Under the pieces are notes generated by a model. The model saw only the letters and a list, made by a program, of their open reading frames with translations, searched no databases and had not been told where the DNA came from. A program made the position numbers and the translations under genes. Positions 56,076 to 64,000 of a stretch of DNA of 64,000 nucleotides are shown piece by piece. The number at the start of each line of letters is the position of its first letter. Within the stretch, counting starts at the first letter, position 1. The stretch comes from JAFGRU01 sp963665915. Lineage in GTDB: Bacteria > Desulfobacterota > Desulfuromonadia > Desulfuromonadales > JAAYDE01. The DNA lies in contig CAXXSG010000004.1 of the NCBI GenBank assembly GCA_963665915.2, positions 124,001 to 188,000 on the forward strand, read 5' to 3'.

Positions 56076-56914
56076 GAGGGTGAACGAAATAAAATTTCTC
56101 GCACCGCCTGTCTGAAAACTCTCAATTTAGCTTTTAACAACATCTTTGATAATGGAAGTACTAGCTTCAACTTCTCAATTGCTGACAACTCAGAAATCTT
56201 TATCTCACGCAAACAAGCAAGGGTAACTTCATAAAACTGCTTTCGTGAACGCTCCCAGCCTCTGGATAGACTTTCAGGCATGTAAAACTTATGACACAGT
56301 GTCTCCGGCACCCGTGCGAACTCACCAAGAAGGCTCATGTGAAAAAGCCAGGGCCAATCCGCTGTAAATTCTCCCGCACCATGGGTTTTGAGGCCTTGAA
56401 TCTTGCGCGCTTCAGTTAGACGAAAAAGGCCGCGGTTTGGCACGGACCAAAATTTGGGAAGTTTTAGCATCCTTTGACCGCGCTCTACCCGATTATGCAC
56501 GCCGTCAAATTCCTTTAACACCCGATGCTCACATATTCCATTGACATCCGTCAACAGGACATCCGAATAGCACATCACCACCTCGGGGCGATCATTCAAA
56601 ACCTGGCAAAGCTTTTCAACGTAACTCGGAGCAAGAATGTCATCGTGAAACGCGAATAGTACACAATCGGCATCAGCCTGGTTTAGCAGGAAATTACAGT
56701 TTCCGACGTACCCCTGGCGATCTTCCTGCCTGATGACTCGGAACCGTGAATCCTGATTAGAATGCCTCATGCAAATATCATATGTGTTATCACTGCAATG
56801 ATCTACCGACACGATCACATCGAAGTCAGCATACGTTTGTGCTGACAAGGAATCCAGTGTGGGCTGGATGAACTCACTGGCCTGGTACGCAGGCACAAGT
56901 GCTGTAACCTTCAT
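56072..56914 (-). CDS. Family 2 glycosyltransferase
   Basis: A 280-residue GT2 enzyme. Residues 1-100 contain TALVPAYQASEFIQPTLDSL, a nucleotide-binding VIVSVDHCSDNT and the donor/metal motif FAFHDDILAP (DDI in place of DxD). There are no membrane helices. The C-terminal 60 residues are basic and may bind the membrane surface. ATG at 56914 is chosen; a GTG eight codons earlier is possible. First gene of the glycan cassette. Confidence 0.85.
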   Translation of the reverse strand: MKVTALVPAYQASEFIQPTLDSLSAQTYADFDVIVSVDHCSDNTYDICMRHSNQDSRFRVIRQEDRQGYVGNCNFLLNQADADCVLFAFHDDILAPSYVEKLCQVLNDRPEVVMCYSDVLLTDVNGICEHRVLKEFDGVHNRVERGQRMLKLPKFWSVPNRGLFRLTEARKIQGLKTHGAGEFTADWPWLFHMSLLGEFARVPETLCHKFYMPESLSRGWERSRKQFYEVTLACLREIKISELSAIEKLKLVLPLSKMLLKAKLRVFRQAVREILFRSPS

Positions 56915-57585
56915 TCGTTTTTGCCTTTCCCGGAGCACTCCTAAAGAAAATGTGAATCGACCTCGTTATTCTAGGCACTTCTGACCTGTTCAAAATATAG
57001 TTTTTGGATCCCAAATTCTTAGCTGAAACGCTTTCTGCCCGTGGGACCCTCCTGAAGTCTCTTTTTATAACTCAAGAGGGCTTGGAAAACCAGAGGCGAT
57101 TCATCTATTCTATTTAATCAACCCGCTACGGTCGCTTTTTTCCCAGAAAATTTTTCCTCGGCGATGGATCGGATGGTTCGCAGATCGAGTTTTCCGGCAA
57201 CGAGAATGGGAGTAAGTTTATCGGGCTGGGGATTGCCATAGGGCTCGTCATTGGAATGGGACTCAACTGATTGTTGACAAAAACATGGCAAGTGTTACAG
57301 GTTTTTCCTTAGAGCCGTTATCAAGTTAAATCATCGTCCACATACATGTCTTGGTCACCGGACTCCTCATGAAGTGTTCCGGGAAGCTTCACTTGGCGCA
57401 CTTACAATTTGAATCCAACGAGGGTCGAAGTCCAAAACTAAATCTGGATTAACTGATCGTTTCTGCTAATCTTGAACCTTAAAAAATTCCTAAAAGAAGG
57501 GGAATCCTCACTCAATCCCTTTAAAATGGAAAATTTAAAAAATTCTCGCCGATTAAATTAAACGAATTCAAAGAGGGCTGACAAC
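56915..57585. other. Intergenic region with a possible tiny frame
   Basis: About 670 bp between divergent genes. On the minus strand 57118-57291 is open for 57 codons from a TTG (MPCFCQQSVESHSNDEPYGN... ending KKATVAG) with protein-like composition. AAGGA is 15 nt upstream, too far, and no ATG exists, so it is either a relic of a larger gene or chance. The rest is AT-rich upstream of the aminopeptidase, whose promoter should lie here. Confidence 0.35.
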
Positions 57586-60081
57586 ATGACACAGATTACT
57601 CCCCTGAGCTATAAAATCAATCTGCAACCGGATCTGAATACATTCCGTTTTTCCGGCCAGGTGGACATCACCTTGAATGCCGATGAAAAGGCGGATCAGG
57701 TCTGTTTAAATATCCTCGATTTGGCTATCTGGAAATGTGAACTGAAAAACGGAGAAGAAGCTGTTCCCTGTTCCTTTTCGGTAAATCCGCAACAGCAGGA
57801 GATGACCGTCGTATTCCCGGAGCCGCTGGAAGGCAGGATCGTCTTGGCTATCGACTATGTGGGTGAGATCAATAACAAAATGGCCGGGTTTTACCGTAGC
57901 GTGTACCGCTCGGACGGCCAGGAAAAAATCATGGTCCTGACCCAGTTCCAGGAGAGCGACGCCAGAAGGGCTCTGCCCTGCCTGGACCATCCAGTCCATA
58001 AGGCCACCTTCGATCTGGCCATGACCATTGATGAACATCTGACAGCCATCTCCAACTGCCCGGTCGTGCAGGAAACCACCTTGGAAAACCAAAAAAAGAG
58101 AGTGGTGTTTGAGCAGACACCCCGCATGTCCACTTATCTGCTGTTTTTCAGCCTGGGTGAATTCGAATTCGTCCATGATCCGGGAAGGGTTCTGGTCCGT
58201 CTGGCCTGCTTGCCGGGGCAGACTCCGCATAGCGCGTTCGGCCTCAAGTTCGGCAGAAAATCCCTTGAGTATTGCGAAAATTATTATGACATCCCCTTTC
58301 CTCTGCCCAAGGTGGACCTGATCGCTATTTCCGATTTTGCCTTCGGCGCCATGGAAAACTGGGGCGCCATCACCTTCCGGGAAAACCTGCTGCTCCATTA
58401 TGAAGGCATTACCTCCAGGTCCGGCGAAGAGAATATTACCAGCGTCATTGCCCATGAAATGGCTCACCAATGGTTTGGCAACCTGGTGACACCTGCCGAC
58501 TGGAAATATTTGTGGCTGAATGAAAGCTTCGCCACCTATTTCGGTTACGGGGTAGTGGATCACTATTTTCCGGAATGGGACATGTGGGACAGGTTCATGG
58601 AAGGTCAGACCAAACCGGCCCTTGAGCGGGATGCCATGCACCAGACCTTTCCCATCGAACTGCCGGGGGGAGAGCATGTCATCATCAACGCCAGTACTGC
58701 ACCCATTATCTATAACAAAGGCGGCAGCATATTGCGCCAGATCAAGGGCTTTATCGGTGAAACGGCCTTTCGTGACGGGCTGCGCGCCTATCTGAAAAAA
58801 TTCGCCTATGCTTGTGCTTCGAGCCGGCATCTGTGGGAGACGCTGGAGGAGGTGTCGGGTAAACCGGTTACGCGAATAATGAAAAGCTGGATCGAACAAC
58901 CGGGCTACCCGGTGATTGAAGCGGAAAACCGGGGAAAAGTGCTGGTTCTGAGCCAGCGGCGCTTCACTTACCTGCCCGAAAATTGGGAACAGACATGGTC
59001 GGTGCCGTTAGTCGTGGATTTTTATCTGCAAAACGGGGAAACCCGCAGACAGACCGTTCTGCTGGAAGACGCCCGGACTGAAATTACCCTGGAAGATGAT
59101 GTGGCCTGTTATAAAATCAATGCGAATCAGACGGGCTTTCTCCGCGTGCGATACAAGTCGAAAGACAACCTGCAGGCTCTGGGCGAACGGGTGGCGCAAA
59201 AAGCTCTCTCTGCACAAGATCGCTGGGGGCTTCAGAATGACCTCTACGCCTTCGTCAAAAGCGGGGACATGACCATCGAAGAATACCTGGATTTCCTGAT
59301 TTTTTACCAGGATGAAGACGCCTGTCTGCCACTGACCAGCATTACCGGGAATCTGCACCACGCACGCCTGGTGTTTGAAGGCGGCCAGCGCAAAAAAACC
59401 TGCCAATTCAGCAAGGCATTTCTGGAGCGTGTGCTATCCGAAATCGGCTGCGAACCCGAAAAAGATGAGCAACCGGCCATCTCCATGCTCAGGGATCAGG
59501 TCCTGAGTCAGGCTGTAGTCCTTGGTGTGGATGAGGCTGAAAAATTCGCTTTGGAAAAATTTCACGCCCTTTTGGCCGGGACACCGGTTCATGCGGATAT
59601 CGCCCGAAGTGTCATGATTTCGGGTGCTTTAAAGGGCTCCAAAAAGGCATTCGAGTGGTTCCAGGGGAAATTCTCTGCGTCTGAAAGTGAACATGAGCGC
59701 ATGAACATTTTGGCCGCCCTGGGGGCTATTGAGGAACCCTCATTAATGGAACCCATTCGTGAATTTGTCCTCCAGCAGGTCCCCGACCGCAACCGCTTTG
59801 TACCGATCGTCGCCATGGGGGGAAACCCGGCGGTCCTCGATTCACTCTGGGATTGGTTTATCAGGGATCTTGATATCTTCGAAACCTTTCACCCCATGCT
59901 GTTTGAACGGGTCATTACCGGTATGATTCCCCTCGGCGGCCTCGGTAGAGAAGCACAGGTGCGAGCCTTTTTCGACAATTATCTGAAAAAGAACCCCAAG
60001 CCCGCGGATGCGACCAACATGGCCCTGGAGCTGATGGATATCAACAGCCGTATGAGAAAAGGCGGGGATTCAAGGAACTGA
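57586..60081 (+). CDS. M1-family aminopeptidase
   Basis: An 831-residue cytoplasmic zinc aminopeptidase. The exopeptidase motif GAMEN is at 254-258. The zinc site HEMAHQWFGN starts at 290, and LWLNESFATYFGY supplies the third ligand 19 residues after the HExxH Glu. The ERAP1-like C-terminal domain (about 510-831) is complete. It would trim N-terminal residues from peptides. AAAGAGGG precedes the ATG by about 10 nt. A single-gene unit with a strong terminator. The family includes PepN and tricorn-interacting factors; this length and domain set fit the latter. Confidence 0.93.
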   Translation: MTQITPLSYKINLQPDLNTFRFSGQVDITLNADEKADQVCLNILDLAIWKCELKNGEEAVPCSFSVNPQQQEMTVVFPEPLEGRIVLAIDYVGEINNKMAGFYRSVYRSDGQEKIMVLTQFQESDARRALPCLDHPVHKATFDLAMTIDEHLTAISNCPVVQETTLENQKKRVVFEQTPRMSTYLLFFSLGEFEFVHDPGRVLVRLACLPGQTPHSAFGLKFGRKSLEYCENYYDIPFPLPKVDLIAISDFAFGAMENWGAITFRENLLLHYEGITSRSGEENITSVIAHEMAHQWFGNLVTPADWKYLWLNESFATYFGYGVVDHYFPEWDMWDRFMEGQTKPALERDAMHQTFPIELPGGEHVIINASTAPIIYNKGGSILRQIKGFIGETAFRDGLRAYLKKFAYACASSRHLWETLEEVSGKPVTRIMKSWIEQPGYPVIEAENRGKVLVLSQRRFTYLPENWEQTWSVPLVVDFYLQNGETRRQTVLLEDARTEITLEDDVACYKINANQTGFLRVRYKSKDNLQALGERVAQKALSAQDRWGLQNDLYAFVKSGDMTIEEYLDFLIFYQDEDACLPLTSITGNLHHARLVFEGGQRKKTCQFSKAFLERVLSEIGCEPEKDEQPAISMLRDQVLSQAVVLGVDEAEKFALEKFHALLAGTPVHADIARSVMISGALKGSKKAFEWFQGKFSASESEHERMNILAALGAIEEPSLMEPIREFVLQQVPDRNRFVPIVAMGGNPAVLDSLWDWFIRDLDIFETFHPMLFERVITGMIPLGGLGREAQVRAFFDNYLKKNPKPADATNMALELMDINSRMRKGGDSRN

Positions 60082-60144
60082 ACGGGAAAACTACGGCCCT
60101 CGCCATATTTTTATCTGCTGATGAACAAACCCCGCACAACAGTA

Positions 60145-60189
60145 AAACAAGAAATGGCCCCACCATTCCGGCGGGGCCATTTCTTGTTT
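60145..60189 (+). terminator. Rho-independent terminator of the aminopeptidase gene
   Basis: A long perfect stem, AAACAAGAAATGGCCCC with GGGGCCATTTCTTGTTT, across a loop of about ten bases; the 3' arm itself is T-rich. It is 64 bp after the stop codon. Confidence 0.88.
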
Positions 60190-60405
60190 CTGATTGATTG
60201 CGTTTAAAAATAAGGTAGCCCTTGGGACGCTGTTACTTTATTGAATTAAAAAAAAACCATCTTACCAAACAACATGGAATAACTTTTCGAACATCATGGG
60301 TATCTCCCAATTTAGTGTCCGCAATCAACATTGACAGAACACCAAAGAACGATAGAGTCAAAAATAGCGGCTTACACGTTGATTTCAAAACAAAGGAGAC
60401 TGACC

Positions 60406-60654
60406 GTGGGAATTCTGTCCTGGATCTTAATGGGTTTAATCGTTGGTGCACTTGCTAAATTCCTCATGCCTGGGAAAGACCCTGGAGGAATTATTATTAC
60501 CATCTTGATTGGCGTAGCAGGTGCTTTCGTGGGCGGGTTTATCGGCTCTTCCCTCGGGCTTGGGGCCGTTACTGGCTTTAATATGGGGAGTTTCCTGCTG
60601 GCTACGGGTGGAGCTGTTCTTCTTTTGATTCTTTACCGCTTTATAAAAAAATAA
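60406..60654 (+). CDS. GlsB/YeaQ/YmgE family membrane protein
   Basis: An 82-residue integral membrane protein with three helices and Gly-rich packing: ILSWILMGLIVGALAKFLMPG, GGIIITILIGVAGAFVGGFIG, and ATGGAVLLLILYRF. The LMPGKDPGG loop is diagnostic of the transglycosylase-associated (YeaQ/YmgE) family, linked to stress; the enzymatic name is historical. The start is a GTG at 60406, with AAAGGAG 8 nt upstream; the open frame to 60331 is not supported. Single gene. Confidence 0.9.
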   Translation: MGILSWILMGLIVGALAKFLMPGKDPGGIIITILIGVAGAFVGGFIGSSLGLGAVTGFNMGSFLLATGGAVLLLILYRFIKK

Positions 60655-60806
60655 CATTACTTTTTAGCATGATGGACTTGCGTCATGTATACAAAGGGCA
60701 TCTGGCGCCTGGATGGGTTTACGCGGCCCTTGGAATGGGTGGCACAAGGCCATCCTCCAACAAAGTGAATAGTTCCAAAATAGCTGTTTGTATTGGGAGA
60801 AGAGTT

Positions 60807-61634
60807 ATGCTGCAATTCAGGATTGATGAAAACAAGTGCACCCTATGCGGGCTTTGCGCCCGGGATTGCCCGATCAATATTATTGACATGAATTCCGGTT
60901 ATCCCTGCATGTCCGCAGAAAATGAAGCCGTATGCCTTAAATGCCAACACTGCCTGGCGATCTGTCCCACGGCAGCCCTTTCGATCCTGGGCAAGCAGCC
61001 GGAAGACAGCCTGCCGCTGAAAGGGGCCTTCCCCGATCCGGACCGTCTTGAAACCCTGATCAAAGGTAGGCGTTCGGTGCGCTGGTATTTGGATGAAAAT
61101 CTGGAGCCGGAAATTCTACAACGGCTGCTCAATGTCGCCTCGCATGCGCCAAGCGGAGCCAATGATCGTGAGGTCCAGTTTGCCGTAATCGACGACAAAG
61201 CGGTAATGGCTGCGTTCCGGAAGGAAGTCTACACTGCCCTCGCGAAACTGGTCGAGGCCGGCAACCTACCCGATGACAGGGCATTTTTTGACGAGTTCGT
61301 CCGCCTCTGGCAGGAGGAAGAGGTGGATGCCCTGTTTCTGGATGCCCCCCACTTGCTGGTCGCTTCGGCCCCGCACACCTGTACATCCCCGGTTCCGGAC
61401 TGTCTGATTGCCCTCTCCTCTTTTGAACTCTTCGCCCAAAGCCTCGGGGTGGGCACACTCTGGGCTGGTCTGGCCAAGTGGGCCATCAACGAACTTGTGC
61501 CCGAATTTCGCCAGCGCCTCAACATCCCGCAGAACCATGTGATCGGTTTTGCCATGATCTTCGGCAAACCGGCGGTACAGTACCAGCGCACCGTCGAATA
61601 CTGTGCCGCCAATGTTGTCCGCGTTTTCATTTAA
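60807..61634 (+). CDS. Ferredoxin-nitroreductase fusion protein
   Basis: A 275-residue protein: an N-terminal 2x4Fe-4S ferredoxin domain (CTLCGLCARDCP about 11-22, CLKCQHCLAICP about 44-55) and an FMN nitroreductase domain (about 80-275: RRSVRWYLDENL, SHAPSGANDREVQF, LGVGTLWAGL). It would pass electrons from reduced ferredoxin to an organic or flavin substrate. Such fusions are common in anaerobes. The ATG at 60807 is favoured by GGGAGAAG; upstream in-frame codons (from 60669) lack support. Confidence 0.9.
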   Translation: MLQFRIDENKCTLCGLCARDCPINIIDMNSGYPCMSAENEAVCLKCQHCLAICPTAALSILGKQPEDSLPLKGAFPDPDRLETLIKGRRSVRWYLDENLEPEILQRLLNVASHAPSGANDREVQFAVIDDKAVMAAFRKEVYTALAKLVEAGNLPDDRAFFDEFVRLWQEEEVDALFLDAPHLLVASAPHTCTSPVPDCLIALSSFELFAQSLGVGTLWAGLAKWAINELVPEFRQRLNIPQNHVIGFAMIFGKPAVQYQRTVEYCAANVVRVFI

Positions 61635-61704
61635 AGAAAAAGGAGAAAAAGGGGCCGGATTTATTCTCAATCGTCGACCTTGGGACTTTTGACCTGCTCA
61701 ATAA

Positions 61705-63222
61705 TCACAACAAAGCATCCAGAGGCAACATCTCCCACAGGCGTAGCCGCAAACGCTTCCCAAGCGGCGCTTTGGAAGCGGTATCGCCCTTGCCGGCGGG
61801 CCAGCTGTTTTCAGACGCCATATCGTTACGGATTTCTGCGGCCACCTGTTTCGCAAGGGACTCGCTTTTCAGAAGAAGGCCCACCTCGGTGTTGAGATTG
61901 GCCGAGCGCGGATCTAGATTGAAGGTCCCGACAAAAAGGGTTTCGTCATCAATGACCATGGTTTTGGCGTGAATGGCGAAAATCGGCGAATTCCCGGCCA
62001 AGGCCGGGTAGCGTTCGATCAGTTCCTTCTGAATGGGCGGATGGGGCTTGAACTCGAATACTTTAACTCCCGCAGCGAGAATGTCCTCCCGCTGTTTGCG
62101 GTAACCGCTGAATGCCATCAGATTATCCGTCGCACCCAGGGAATTAGTGATAATCCGCACATCCACGCCACGCTTCACCATTTTGCGAAAAAGATCCAGA
62201 GCCCCGTCGGGCAGGACAAGGTAAGGAGACTGAAGCAGGACGCTGCGTGAGGCTTCCTCCAGACATTTTACCAATGCCAGGGTGCTTGCACCGCCGCCGC
62301 CGAGCCCCTCCTTACCGGAGTTCTTGCCAGGCGCATCATGGATGAACTGCGCTTCGGTCCAGACCATATTTTCCAGCAGCACCGGGAACCGTTGTGGCAG
62401 ATCATGCAATGCCTGCCGAACCTGAGGCGCAAAATTTTCCGGTGAACGGGCATACTCATGCAGCTCCGCATAAATCCGCCGGATTCGTTTTTCGTCCACC
62501 TGCTCTTTTTGCGACTTCAGTAGCTTCTCTATGGGGATGGCCAGGGAACTGGTCCAGAAATCTTCAAAATTACCCTTAATTTCCGGAATAACAGCACCGG
62601 TGACCAGCAAATCCCTGTCGCGAAAATTGTATTTCTGGTCATAATCGAAATACTCGTCCGCCATATTGCGGCCGCCGGTGATAGCAAAGGACGAATCGAC
62701 ACAGACGGTCTTGTCGTGCATACGCTGATTAGCGTTGCGGAAATCGGTGAGCAGGTTAAAAATCCGGCGAACCTTGGAAACCCCGGTTTTATGAACCGGG
62801 TTGTAGATGCGGATGTGGATTTTGGGATGGGCAGCCAGAGCGATCAGGCTTTCAGACGGAGCATCGATCAACAGATCATCGACAATGACCCGCACCCTCA
62901 CCCCGCGCTCTGCAGCACGCAAGAGGGCTTCGGCGGCAAGAATGCCGACATTGTCGGTACTCCAGATAAAATATTGAATATCGATGGTCTCTTTGGCCCA
63001 GTCGGCCAGCCAGGCCCGGGCCAGAAGCGACTCCTCGCCCTTTTCCAGGACATACACCCCGGTTTCAGAGTTTTCTTGCAGTACTTTGGTCCATAACGGG
63101 TCGAGGTTGCCTCCTCGGCAATCAGGCACACTCACCAGAGGAGCGAGATTCACTATCAAAAACAACCATGTAAAAACACAGGCCCTAAATCTAGGCACAT
63201 TGAATGAATAAACATCGAACAT
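61705..63222 (-). CDS. Phospholipase D-like protein (cardiolipin synthase type), exported
   Basis: A 505-residue protein with an N-terminal hydrophobic segment (about 14-30, VFTWLFLIVNLAPLVSV) serving as signal or anchor and two PLD domains. The HKD motifs are HDKTVCVDSSFAITGGRN (about 168) and HAKTMVIDDETLFVGTFN (about 416). It acts on phosphodiester bonds, probably of phospholipids; cardiolipin synthase activity is possible but not proven. GGAAGAA lies close to the ATG. It follows the DUF3352-like gene by 110 bp. Confidence 0.88.
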   Translation of the reverse strand: MFDVYSFNVPRFRACVFTWLFLIVNLAPLVSVPDCRGGNLDPLWTKVLQENSETGVYVLEKGEESLLARAWLADWAKETIDIQYFIWSTDNVGILAAEALLRAAERGVRVRVIVDDLLIDAPSESLIALAAHPKIHIRIYNPVHKTGVSKVRRIFNLLTDFRNANQRMHDKTVCVDSSFAITGGRNMADEYFDYDQKYNFRDRDLLVTGAVIPEIKGNFEDFWTSSLAIPIEKLLKSQKEQVDEKRIRRIYAELHEYARSPENFAPQVRQALHDLPQRFPVLLENMVWTEAQFIHDAPGKNSGKEGLGGGGASTLALVKCLEEASRSVLLQSPYLVLPDGALDLFRKMVKRGVDVRIITNSLGATDNLMAFSGYRKQREDILAAGVKVFEFKPHPPIQKELIERYPALAGNSPIFAIHAKTMVIDDETLFVGTFNLDPRSANLNTEVGLLLKSESLAKQVAAEIRNDMASENSWPAGKGDTASKAPLGKRLRLRLWEMLPLDALL

Positions 63223-63331
63223 TTCTTCCAGAAACGGGGTTGGAATTCTTTATTCCGGCCTCGCTTTTATCCTCTCCAAAAGGCGAATTGTAAAAACGAC
63301 AAACCTCTATTCGTCTCTTTCCGGGAAACGT

Positions 63332-64000
63332 TCAGGGTCGTTGCACAGAGGTGTAGACATCGGTGGTCACGTGCCCTTTGCCGGTGTAGGTCCGGCTTCC
63401 GATAGCTTTATACATGGAAAACCCGTCCAACAAGGGGTTAAGTACCAATTCGACAACTTTTTGAGCCTTTTCGCCTTTGTCCGGCTGAGTGGCACCCATC
63501 CAGGCCATGCCCCAGGATATAATATCGCGGCTTTTGGCAATCATCCCTTCCACATTCAAATAAGAGATCTGATTATTCGCCGCGGCCAGACCCTTATCAA
63601 CCGCTTTGAAGTTTGCATGGCCACGAAGGTCTCCTTTTTCGGGAGAATCCAGCATGGATTCAAGGAGACGCTTGTTTACGGCGATAGTACAAAAACCGTT
63701 TTTACACATATAGGCCGGGCTCAGATCCGCCCCCAGAGGCAAGGCAACAAACTTGATTTCAGCACCGTTATGAGATGCTTTTTGAAGTGGCATGCCAAAC
63801 TGATTCGCCAGGTTTCGGATTGCCTGCTCAACCGTTTCCGGCTGTCGGGTTTCAACCAGCAAAGCCAGTTCAGGAATGGGGAACATGCCATTGGTATTGA
63901 CATCGTTTATCAGAAAACCCACTTGGGAGCCGAACGCCGCCAGAAATTGCTCCAGCTCAACACCCACATTCCGGGAAAATTCCTGTTTGATCTGTTCAGC
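63332..64000 (-). CDS. DUF3352-like protein, C-terminal part (runs off the window)
   Basis: The last 222 residues of a larger protein; the frame stays open to the window edge (upstream codons read AEQIKQEFSRN). Segments such as FLINDVNTNGMFPIPELALL and GMPLQKASHNGAEIKFVALP resemble the repeat-like lobes of DUF3352 envelope proteins, usually over 500 residues with an N-terminal membrane anchor. Function unknown. Likely cotranscribed with the PLD-like gene downstream. An internal GTG at 63967 should not be taken as the real start. Confidence 0.6.
   Translation of the reverse strand, partial: AEQIKQEFSRNVGVELEQFLAAFGSQVGFLINDVNTNGMFPIPELALLVETRQPETVEQAIRNLANQFGMPLQKASHNGAEIKFVALPLGADLSPAYMCKNGFCTIAVNKRLLESMLDSPEKGDLRGHANFKAVDKGLAAANNQISYLNVEGMIAKSRDIISWGMAWMGATQPDKGEKAQKVVELVLNPLLDGFSMYKAIGSRTYTGKGHVTTDVYTSVQRP

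Overview
The window reads as a chromosomal segment of a mesophilic, anaerobic, Gram-negative bacterium of the Desulfobacterota, most likely a Desulfuromonadales member (Geobacter/Desulfuromonas/Pelobacter-like). This is inferred from gene content: a NuoE/NuoF/NfnB-type soluble redox complex, a rubrerythrin, a ferredoxin-nitroreductase, a CxxCH haem sensor, GatCAB, a def-fmt-DUF116-htpX-rsmB run, and a bifunctional homocysteine methyltransferase/MTHFR. TrkAH and a glycine betaine transporter suggest an osmotically variable or saline habitat. Most of the window is core genome; I see no prophage, intact insertion sequence or CRISPR array.

Layout. 0.3-4.1 kb: tRNA-Arg, a dispersed palindromic repeat, ettA, an HNH nuclease, a small Cys-rich protein with a clear promoter, and an MltB-type transglycosylase. 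4.6-10.1 kb: trkA-trkH, a mercuric-reductase-like flavoprotein, tatA and an OmpA-type lipoprotein. 10.4-18 kb: gatC-gatA-gatB-mtnA-glnE, followed by a second copy of the palindromic repeat. 18.4-24.8 kb: an unassigned alpha/beta hydrolase, the MarR-proVWX osmoprotection block and a SpoIIE-type phosphatase. 24.8-31.4 kb: a tripartite RND efflux operon running into ttcA. 31.7-38 kb: dodecin, an unknown protein, a queuosine-tRNA mannosyltransferase-like enzyme and a very large DUF748 protein. 38.5-44.5 kb: a secreted ankyrin protein, then a four-gene operon (NuoE-like, NuoF-like, NfnB/GltD-like, rubrerythrin). 44.9-54 kb: a lipoprotein, a methionine-synthesis fusion enzyme, a haem/PAS sensor, a Nudix hydrolase, and rsmB/htpX/DUF116/fmt/def. 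54.3-56.9 kb: a small surface-glycan cassette (glycosyltransferase, FdtA/WxcM-like cupin, FAD oxidoreductase). 57.6-64 kb: an M1 aminopeptidase, a GlsB-type membrane protein, a ferredoxin-nitroreductase, a phospholipase D-like protein and a truncated DUF3352-like gene at the edge.

Most notable: (i) the operon at 39.7-44.5 kb, whose three large subunits match the layout of Sporomusa-type (Stn) electron-bifurcating transhydrogenases and which appears to carry a rubrerythrin as its last gene; (ii) a palindromic MITE/REP-like element present twice, each copy directly behind a stop codon, plus a collapsed end-to-end remnant; (iii) a bacterial homologue of the tRNA-queuosine mannosyltransferase; (iv) a shared ATTCGTA inverted-repeat motif upstream of marR and proV. 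All assignments come from reading the sequence and recalling families; no database search was run.
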